NCBI GenBank assembly: GCA_021780905.1
Contig: JAJXXW010000014.1
Coordinates: 1 to 39,276, forward strand
Length of the DNA: 39,276 nt
DNA from: a bacterium
GTDB lineage: Bacteria; Verrucomicrobiota; Verrucomicrobiia; Limisphaerales; UBA11358
Direction: 5' to 3'
In this document: piece after piece, positions 33,663-39,276 of the stretch
How the letters are laid out: each line of letters starts with the position of its first letter
Position numbering within the stretch: the stretch's first letter is position 1
The notes under the pieces: model-generated
The model's database searches: none
What the model saw: the letters and a program-made list of their open reading frames with translations, nothing else
Told to the model about the DNA's origin: nothing
Position numbers and translations under genes: made by a program

Positions 33663-35507
33663 ATGAACATCCCAAAAAAATTCCCCCTACTTGGCCAAAC
33701 TGTTCTGATGGTGGTGTCGGCCGGCAGCTTGTTCGGTTCGTCGCCGGATTTTAGATCCGAGTTTCTCGCGCTCGGTTTGGCGTCCAATGCGCCGGCGTTC
33801 AGCGTGTTTGCCGTAGATTCGTTGGGGCAGGGCAGGGTTTCGCAAAACCCGATTCTGCCGGAAACCAACCAAATTGCTGGTCTGGACTTGGACGACCAAA
33901 ACTACCAGCTCAATGGCAAGTCCATCTGGCGCGTGAAATGGAGCCAGCGGGAGTTGACGCTGCTTTCGGACTATGTGGCGGGCGTGGATGCGCCGCCGTT
34001 CGTGCTCGCTTTCAAGCAAAAGGTCAACCACGCGACGCTGCTGGGCTTGATGAAGCCCGGCGAGAAACAGATGGGCCTGCCCTGTGTGTTGCATTTGCCG
34101 GATATGGGTTCGCTGCGTATCACGGGTCAAGGCAAGATTGATTATAGCGCCAGCCGGAGTGCCAAGCCGCCTTTTGTCCGCATTGCCTTTTTGCCCGCGA
34201 CGGCGCAGCAACCGCACGTGGAATATCGGTTTGAAGTCACGGCCATTTATCCCCAGCTCGCCGGTATCGAAAAAAATCCGCTTTACGACGGTTTCCGGAG
34301 CGACTGGCTGAATCTGTTCCAAGTCAATCCGCGTTTGCAGGTGCTGGCCAACAACTCCGCCAGCGATCCGTGCGCCTTCACGCTCTTCACCTATTCCGAT
34401 CTCGCCATGCACACGCCGCCGCTGGCCGCTGGGCTGACGGCGAACGATCTCGTGCGTATGACGCTCAATCGCTATTTGTCCGGTATGAAAGGCTACGGGC
34501 AGGTCGGTTACTGGGGCACGCCGTGGACGTCGCTGGATTCGCTGCCGTCGTTTGTGATTTCAGCCTGCAATTACGTCAACAGTTCCGGCGACTTGAAGTG
34601 GGCGGCCGCCAACTTCGATAAGATTTCCGCGTGGGGCCATGAAATGTTCGCGTCGGACACGAATAACAACGGCCTCATCAAGTATCCACGCTCCGGCAAT
34701 TTTGGCGATCGCCCGACGCCCGACAGCCGGCCGGCCAACTGGTGGGACACGATCAACTTCGGCCACGAGGACGCGTTCGCGAACGCGCTGGCGTATCACG
34801 CTGCGACGCAGTTCGCCGACCTCGCGCGACGGTTGGGTAAAAGTGCAGACGCGGATTACTTCGCAGCGCGTGCCGCGAAATTACGCGCGGCTTATGTGCC
34901 CACGTTCCTGAATCCGCAGACCGGCGTGCTGGCCGGCTGGAAAAGTGCGGACGGTCAGTTACACGATTACTGGTTCACATTCATTCAGGGCATGGCCATC
35001 ACGTTCGGTCTGGTGGATGACAAAACGGCGAACAGCATCATGGACAAGCTGCTCGCGAAGATGAACGCAGTGGGCTACACAAACTTTTCCTTGGGCTTGC
35101 CCGGCAATCTGGTTCCCGTGCCGAAGGGCGATTATGTGTTTGGCAACGGACCGCCGGAAGAGGTCGGCGAACCGCTCAAGGACGACGGCAGCGATGGGTT
35201 TCAATATTATGAGAACGGCGGCGCGACGGGCTGCTGGGCGTATTACACCATCAAGGCGCTTTACAAACTTGGTCGGGTGGCGGACGCGCGCCGAATTTTA
35301 TATCCGATGCTGGCCGGTTTTGCGCGTGGTGAGTTCCAAGGCTTTGACCACAGGAATGGCCGTTCCTTCGACTGGCGGGATTGGAAGGGCGGCGGCCATG
35401 GCTACGAAGGTTTGCTCGTGGACAATTATCAAGCCTTGCTGGCCGTATTGGATGACGTGAAAGTATCTGAGGCCAAGCCGGCCAACCTGCCGGAAACGAA
35501 GAAATAA
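33663..35507 (+). CDS. Secreted six-hairpin glycosidase-like protein B, paralogue of A
   Basis: 614 residues, collinear with the protein at 30406-32229 over the full length, with near-identical barrel blocks ([71 protein letters not shown]). It differs in the N-terminal sandwich and in a short insert (DYSASRSAKPPF). It has a signal peptide (FPLLGQTVLMVVSAGSLFGS). The gene arose by duplication, with the second sulfatase between the copies. The two enzymes may cleave different linkages or chain positions. It follows the sulfatase after a 72-base gap and ends 2 bases before the next gene. Confidence 0.75.
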   Translation: MNIPKKFPLLGQTVLMVVSAGSLFGSSPDFRSEFLALGLASNAPAFSVFAVDSLGQGRVSQNPILPETNQIAGLDLDDQNYQLNGKSIWRVKWSQRELTLLSDYVAGVDAPPFVLAFKQKVNHATLLGLMKPGEKQMGLPCVLHLPDMGSLRITGQGKIDYSASRSAKPPFVRIAFLPATAQQPHVEYRFEVTAIYPQLAGIEKNPLYDGFRSDWLNLFQVNPRLQVLANNSASDPCAFTLFTYSDLAMHTPPLAAGLTANDLVRMTLNRYLSGMKGYGQVGYWGTPWTSLDSLPSFVISACNYVNSSGDLKWAAANFDKISAWGHEMFASDTNNNGLIKYPRSGNFGDRPTPDSRPANWWDTINFGHEDAFANALAYHAATQFADLARRLGKSADADYFAARAAKLRAAYVPTFLNPQTGVLAGWKSADGQLHDYWFTFIQGMAITFGLVDDKTANSIMDKLLAKMNAVGYTNFSLGLPGNLVPVPKGDYVFGNGPPEEVGEPLKDDGSDGFQYYENGGATGCWAYYTIKALYKLGRVADARRILYPMLAGFARGEFQGFDHRNGRSFDWRDWKGGGHGYEGLLVDNYQALLAVLDDVKVSEAKPANLPETKK

Positions 35508-35509
35508 TC

Positions 35510-35974
35510 ATGCCCGAAGCTCCGCCACAATTACCCTGCCGTTCGTTGTCGGCGTTTGAAGTGGACAAGCTAACCGCCGTGCAAGCCGCCTTTGCGACGG
35601 CTGATGGCTGCGAATTGTGTCAGGTGTGGCCGGCCAAGCCGGAGGCGGATTTTGCGTCCGCCACTGTGCGCACCGGTTGGCGCGAGGATTCATTGCTGGT
35701 GTTTGCCGAGCTGCCGGACGCCGATATTTTTTCCCGGGCTACCGGTCACAATCAGCGGATGTGGGAACTGGGCGACGTGCTGGAAATATTTCTGTCGCCG
35801 GAGAATTCCGTCAGCTATGTGGAATTCCACGTCACACCGACCAACTATCGGTTGCAGTTGCGTTTTCCCGACACCGCGACGCTGCGGCCGGCGCCGGTTT
35901 ATTCCTCCACCTCGCCGCACGCCGATTCTGATTTTCATCGGCGCGAAGATTGGGGAACATTGATTTTTGTCTAG
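35510..35974 (+). CDS. CBM9/DOMON-like protein, probably truncated
   Basis: 154 residues from the ATG at 35510. The central part reads like a CBM9-type beta-sandwich used to bind sugars: TVRTGWREDSLLVFAELPDA, MWELGDVLEIFLSPEN, YVEFHVTPTNYRLQLRFPD. It lacks a signal peptide. The reading stops just after HRREDWG (TLIFV), where the family would normally continue with several more strands, so the gene is probably truncated or frameshifted near 35955. It starts 2 bases after six-hairpin B. A cytoplasmic or non-functional role is possible. Confidence 0.55.
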   Translation: MPEAPPQLPCRSLSAFEVDKLTAVQAAFATADGCELCQVWPAKPEADFASATVRTGWREDSLLVFAELPDADIFSRATGHNQRMWELGDVLEIFLSPENSVSYVEFHVTPTNYRLQLRFPDTATLRPAPVYSSTSPHADSDFHRREDWGTLIFV

Positions 35975-35984
35975 GAAACAACCT

Positions 35985-36842
35985 ATGAAACTGCACCACT
36001 CGACCGCCCAAGTGTTTGTTCCCGACGGCCAGCCCGTCGCGACGGCGCTTTCCCGCATCACGCATCTGGGCATCGGCGCCCATCAGGACGACCTGGAATT
36101 CATGGCGTTTCACGGCATCCTCGAATGTTTTGCGCGCCCGGACCGCTGGTTCGGCGGCGTCACCTGCACGAATGGTGCGGGCAGCTCGCGCGCCGGCGTG
36201 TATGCGAATTTCACTGACGTGCAGATGATGGCCGTGCGCCGGACGGAACAGGACAACGCCGCCGTGGTCGGCCAATACGGCGTGATGATTCAACTGGATT
36301 ATCCCAGCAGCATGGTCAAAAGCCCGACCGATCCGACGCTAAAAAATGATCTGAAGGAAATTCTTGTCGCGACGCGCCCAGAATTTGTTTACACGCACAA
36401 TCCGGCGGACAAGCACGACACGCACATCGGCGTGGTCATCGCGGCCTTGCAGGCGATGCGTGAATTGCCGCGCGACCAGCGCCCAAAAAAAGTCATTGGC
36501 TGTGAAGTCTGGCGCAATCTCGACTGGCTGGCGGACGCGGAGAAAGTCGTCATGGACGTGAGCGGACGCGACAATCTGGCGGCGGCACTGAACGGCGTGT
36601 TTGATTCGCAGATTGCCGGCGGCAAACGCTACGACCTCGCGACGCTTGGCCGGCGCGCGGCGAATGCCACCTTCTTCGAGTCACACGCGACGGATCGTGC
36701 AAACCAGCTGATTTTTGGCATGGATCTGACGCCGTTGGTGGCGGACGAAACCAAGGACATCGTGGGATTTGTCAGCGGTTTTATTGACCGTTTCCATGCG
36801 GATGTGAAAAAAAAATTGAGCCAGCGGCTCGGAAAAATTTAA
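35985..36842 (+). CDS. PIG-L/LmbE-family N-acetylglucosamine deacetylase-like protein
   Basis: 285 residues from the ATG at 35985, preceded by AGGAAA as a ribosome-binding site. The zinc motif is seen as GAHQDDLEF (H33, D35, D36, E38; Q replaces the usual P) and the third ligand as H144 or H147 in HNPADKHDTHIGV. There is no signal peptide, so it acts in the cytoplasm. PIG-L enzymes remove the acetyl group from GlcNAc derivatives, and archaeal relatives deacetylate GlcNAc before NagB-like steps. It lies 3 bases before nagB and no nagA is found in the window. The inferred role is deacetylation of imported N-acetylhexosamine or its phosphate. Confidence 0.85.
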   Translation: MKLHHSTAQVFVPDGQPVATALSRITHLGIGAHQDDLEFMAFHGILECFARPDRWFGGVTCTNGAGSSRAGVYANFTDVQMMAVRRTEQDNAAVVGQYGVMIQLDYPSSMVKSPTDPTLKNDLKEILVATRPEFVYTHNPADKHDTHIGVVIAALQAMRELPRDQRPKKVIGCEVWRNLDWLADAEKVVMDVSGRDNLAAALNGVFDSQIAGGKRYDLATLGRRAANATFFESHATDRANQLIFGMDLTPLVADETKDIVGFVSGFIDRFHADVKKKLSQRLGKI

Positions 36843-36845
36843 GCC

Positions 36846-37616
36846 ATGGAAATCATCATTCAACCTACTGCCGAAGCCGCCACGAGCGTGGCGGCGCGGC
36901 TCATCGCCCGCCTTTTGCGTGAAAAACCAAACGCCGTGCTCGGTCTCGCCACGGGCAGCACGCCGTTATTGCTTTACCGCGAACTCATCGCGCTGAAACT
37001 CGACTGGCGCAAGGTGACGACCTTTAATCTCGATGAATACGTCGGGTTGGATGCCAAACATCCGCAGTCTTACCACAGCTTCATGTGGGAAAACCTGTTC
37101 CGGCACGTGAACATCGCGAAAAAGAACGTCCATATTCCCGATGGCATGACGAAGGATATCCCGAAGTTCTGCGCGACGTATGAGAAACAGATTCGCGCGG
37201 CGGGCGGCATTGATTTGCAGGTGTTGGGTATCGGCACGGATGGCCATATCGGTTTCAACGAGCCATCCTCGTCGCTCGCTTCCCGGACGCGCATCAAGAC
37301 GCTCACGCAGCAGACGCGAAAAGATAACGCTCGATTTTTCGGGAGCGAAGCGGCGGTGCCGCATCATTGCATCACAATGGGTATCGGCACAATCATGGAA
37401 GCTCGGCAGAATCTGTTGCTGGCGTTCGGCCCGAAAAAAGCCCGCGCCATTGCCGCAGCGGTGGAAGGTCCCATCACGGCGATGAATCCCGCCTCGGTCT
37501 TGCAACTGCATCCGGTCACCAAAGTCTGCCTGGATACGGCGGCAGCCGCGCGCCTCAAGCGGGCGGATTATTACCGTTGGGTTTATGAGAACAAACCGGA
37601 GTGGCAACAGATTTGA
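36846..37616 (+). CDS. nagB: Glucosamine-6-phosphate deaminase
   Basis: 256 residues, normal for NagB. It converts glucosamine-6-phosphate to fructose-6-phosphate and ammonia. Active-site residues line up with the E. coli enzyme at a constant offset: D63 (FNLDEYVGL), D132 and H134 (GIGTDGHIGFNEP) and E139. The substrate loop GLATGSTPLLLYREL is present, and the allosteric C-terminus is shorter than in E. coli. It sits between the PIG-L deacetylase (3-base gap) and the NahK-like kinase (1-base gap), as the last catabolic step into glycolysis. Confidence 0.95.
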   Translation: MEIIIQPTAEAATSVAARLIARLLREKPNAVLGLATGSTPLLLYRELIALKLDWRKVTTFNLDEYVGLDAKHPQSYHSFMWENLFRHVNIAKKNVHIPDGMTKDIPKFCATYEKQIRAAGGIDLQVLGIGTDGHIGFNEPSSSLASRTRIKTLTQQTRKDNARFFGSEAAVPHHCITMGIGTIMEARQNLLLAFGPKKARAIAAAVEGPITAMNPASVLQLHPVTKVCLDTAAAARLKRADYYRWVYENKPEWQQI

Positions 37617-37617
37617 T

Positions 37618-38709
37618 ATGGGCGGAACATTGGACAACGCCGTCCGCGCCATTGCCGGGCATTTTCAGATCGCCGGCGCATTCGTGGAGGCGGCACCTTA
37701 CGGCAGCGGTCATATCAACGATACTTACTGCGTTGTCTTCAGGCAGGGATCTGCCCGGGTCCGCTATATTTTTCAGCGCATCAATCACCACATCTTTAAG
37801 CAGCCCGCGGCGCTTATGGAAAACATCCAGCGGGTCACGACGCACTTGGCCGCCAAGATTGGGGACGAAGCGGACGCCCGCCGCCGCGTGTTGACGCTGA
37901 TGCCGACCCGCGCGGGCGCGGCTTGTCACTGCGATGCAGACGGCAACCACTGGCGTTGCTATCTTTTTATCGAACAGGCCCGGACGTTTGCTGCCGTCGA
38001 GTCGGCCGCGCAGGCGTGCGAGGCGGCGAAGGCATTCGGCCAGTTTCAAAAGCTGCTCAGCGACCTGCCGGCGCCGCGGTTGCATGACACCATTCCCGAT
38101 TTTCATCACACGCCGAAACGGTTTGCCGCGTTGGAGCAGGCCATCGCCGCCGATGTCGCCAACCGCGCGGCGGCGGCAAAGCCGGAAATTGAATTTGCCC
38201 TGCGCCACCAGGATATTTGCCACGTGCTGCTCGATGCCAATTTGCCGGAGCGCGTCACGCACAACGACACGAAGTTCAACAACGTGATGCTGGATGACGT
38301 GACCGGCGAGGGCATTTGCGTGATTGACCTGGATACGGTGATGCCCGGCCTGGCGCTTTACGACTTTGGCGACATGGTGCGCACCACGACCAGTCCGGCG
38401 AAAGAGGATGAGCGCGATTTGTCCAAGGTCACGATGCAGTTGCCGATGTTTGCGGCGCTGGCGCGCGGCTACTTGAGCGCGGCAAATGAATTTCTGACGC
38501 CGGCGGAGCGAACATTTCTCCCCTTCTCCGGCAAGCTCATCACATTAGAAATCGGCCTGCGCTTCCTGACCGACCATCTTGCGGGCGACGTTTATTTCAA
38601 AGTCCATCGCGACGGCCACAATCTTGACCGCAGCCGCACGCAATTCAAGCTGGTCGAATCCATTGAACAGCAGGAAGCAGCCATGAACAAACTCATGGAA
38701 TCCCTTTGA
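37618..38709 (+). CDS. APH-fold N-acetylhexosamine kinase-like protein (NahK-like)
   Basis: 363 residues from the ATG at 37618; a longer frame from 37585 would overlap nagB. The aminoglycoside-phosphotransferase fold is clear: YGSGHINDTYCVVF (glycine loop), FQRINHHIFKQPAALMENI, the catalytic THNDTKFNNVML (D217, N222) and the metal-binding VIDLDTVMPG (D237/D239). The layout follows bifidobacterial NahK, which phosphorylates GlcNAc/GalNAc at C1. It could feed nucleotide-sugar synthesis or make a 1-phosphate for the cluster. It is the last intact gene of the plus-strand cluster, one base after nagB. Confidence 0.85.
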   Translation: MGGTLDNAVRAIAGHFQIAGAFVEAAPYGSGHINDTYCVVFRQGSARVRYIFQRINHHIFKQPAALMENIQRVTTHLAAKIGDEADARRRVLTLMPTRAGAACHCDADGNHWRCYLFIEQARTFAAVESAAQACEAAKAFGQFQKLLSDLPAPRLHDTIPDFHHTPKRFAALEQAIAADVANRAAAAKPEIEFALRHQDICHVLLDANLPERVTHNDTKFNNVMLDDVTGEGICVIDLDTVMPGLALYDFGDMVRTTTSPAKEDERDLSKVTMQLPMFAALARGYLSAANEFLTPAERTFLPFSGKLITLEIGLRFLTDHLAGDVYFKVHRDGHNLDRSRTQFKLVESIEQQEAAMNKLMESL

Positions 38710-38710
38710 A

Positions 38711-38830
38711 ATGAAAATTCTGCTCGCCGGCGGTGCGGCTTCATCGGCAGGCGCATTTGCTCCTGGAGTTCGTGGAGGCATCCACGCTCAACCGCGCCGC
38801 AGCGCGCCCTGCCCTGCAAGGCGCGGATCA
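38711..38830 (+). pseudogene. Start of an NAD-dependent epimerase/dehydratase, broken
   Basis: A frame opens with MKILLAGG, and after a frameshift near 38735 continues CGFIGRRIC. Together they form the dinucleotide-binding GxxGFIGR signature of NAD-dependent sugar epimerases. Nothing of the family follows; the next 80 bases have unrelated reading. It starts 2 bases after the kinase stop, so it was probably the next cluster gene before a deletion. Confidence 0.5.
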
Positions 38831-38910
38831 TGGCTTTAACCTCGCCGCGATGACCAACGTGACGGAATCTATCGCGTAGCCGATCGGGTGCGAAGAACTG
38901 ACCACCAAAG

Positions 38911-39276
38911 TCACGCTTTTTGCCGCCCCCGCCGCAGCCACCAAAGGACGGCCAGGCCGCCGCCGAACATCGCCCACGTCTGCGGCTCCGGCACCGTCAT
39001 GATGTTCAAGATCACGCTCTGCAACGTGCTCTGGTCCCCCGCCGACAAGTCCGCTATGAAAAACGTCCACACCCCGTCCGGATTCGTCCCAATCAGGTTG
39101 TTCAACCCCAGCGTCGCACTCGTCCCCCCAATCACCGACCCCGCCGCCTGCGGATTCACATTCCGCCCGTCCGCCGTCCACGTCCCCGTCAACTGCCCGC
39201 CGCCGTTGTAGCTCGGACTGAGCGTCTGATACACATGCACGTCCCCCTGCGTTCCGCTCGTCGCCAGCGTGATGTT
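38911..39276 (-). CDS. PEP-CTERM secreted protein, 3' part (continues past the window)
   Basis: The last 121 residues of a larger protein; the 5' end lies beyond 39276. The visible part has a P/proprotein-convertase-type beta domain (TLGLNNLIGTNPDGVWTFFI, then ADLSAGDQSTLQSVILNIM). A PEP-CTERM sorting tail follows: VPEPQTWAMF, a hydrophobic segment and RRGR. Such proteins are exported and processed by an exosortase, typically into the extracellular matrix. No exosortase gene is in this window. The gene is on the opposite strand and converges with the sugar cluster. Confidence 0.85.
   Translation of the reverse strand, partial: NITLATSGTQGDVHVYQTLSPSYNGGGQLTGTWTADGRNVNPQAAGSVIGGTSATLGLNNLIGTNPDGVWTFFIADLSAGDQSTLQSVILNIMTVPEPQTWAMFGGGLAVLWWLRRGRQKA

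Overview
The window looks like a chromosome segment from a Verrucomicrobia-type bacterium, probably of the Pedosphaera/Limisphaera kind. This is inferred from several features together: a PEP-CTERM-tailed secreted protein at the right edge, beta-propeller (Reg_prop) sensor proteins and kinases, remnants of a pilin-like gene, formylglycine-type sulfatases, an MFS sugar porter without SusC/SusD, and a long plant/cyanobacterial-style IspH. The sequence alone does not give a species.

Left region (1-13.5 kb, almost all on the minus strand). A NarL-type response regulator (613-1245) and a large Reg_prop histidine kinase (10616-13477) lie in the same orientation about 9.4 kb apart. Between them is a tightly packed six-gene set of secreted proteins. 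It reads as a tandem duplication of a three-gene unit: a secreted protein starting MKLKYLLALLTG, then a middle secreted protein, then a beta-propeller protein. One propeller copy is complete, with seven blades and a C-terminal galactose-binding-like region. The other is cut after three blades and ends in an ankyrin-like tail. Palindromic repeats are embedded in frame in both propeller genes. Upstream of the set lies a degenerate array with 21-bp periodicity (about 9126-9608), followed by a fibronectin-III-like gene on the plus strand.

Middle (13.7-21.4 kb). The housekeeping genes ispH and a dGTPase-like gene are followed by a scarred region with a broken pilin-like gene and a fused remnant of a Reg_prop gene. 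Then come a secreted (alpha/alpha)6-type putative glycosidase, a XylR-like (LacI sensor plus AraC DNA-binding) regulator facing it, and a decayed zinc alcohol dehydrogenase.

Right region (21.4-38.7 kb, all plus strand). This is a long amino-sugar utilisation cluster with mostly overlapping or near-overlapping genes: aldo/keto reductase, MFS sugar porter, Tat-exported GH109-like enzyme (frameshifted), sulfatase, GH20 hexosaminidase, ROK-like kinase, unassigned six-hairpin protein A, second sulfatase, six-hairpin protein B, CBM9-like protein, PIG-L deacetylase, NagB, and NahK-like kinase. The inferred scheme is that sulfated N-acetylhexosamine-containing glycans are desulfated and trimmed outside the cytoplasm, and the sugar is imported by the MFS porter. 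It is then phosphorylated and/or deacetylated (PIG-L, with no nagA seen), and NagB sends it to fructose-6-phosphate. The right edge holds an epimerase remnant and the 3' part of a PEP-CTERM protein gene on the minus strand.
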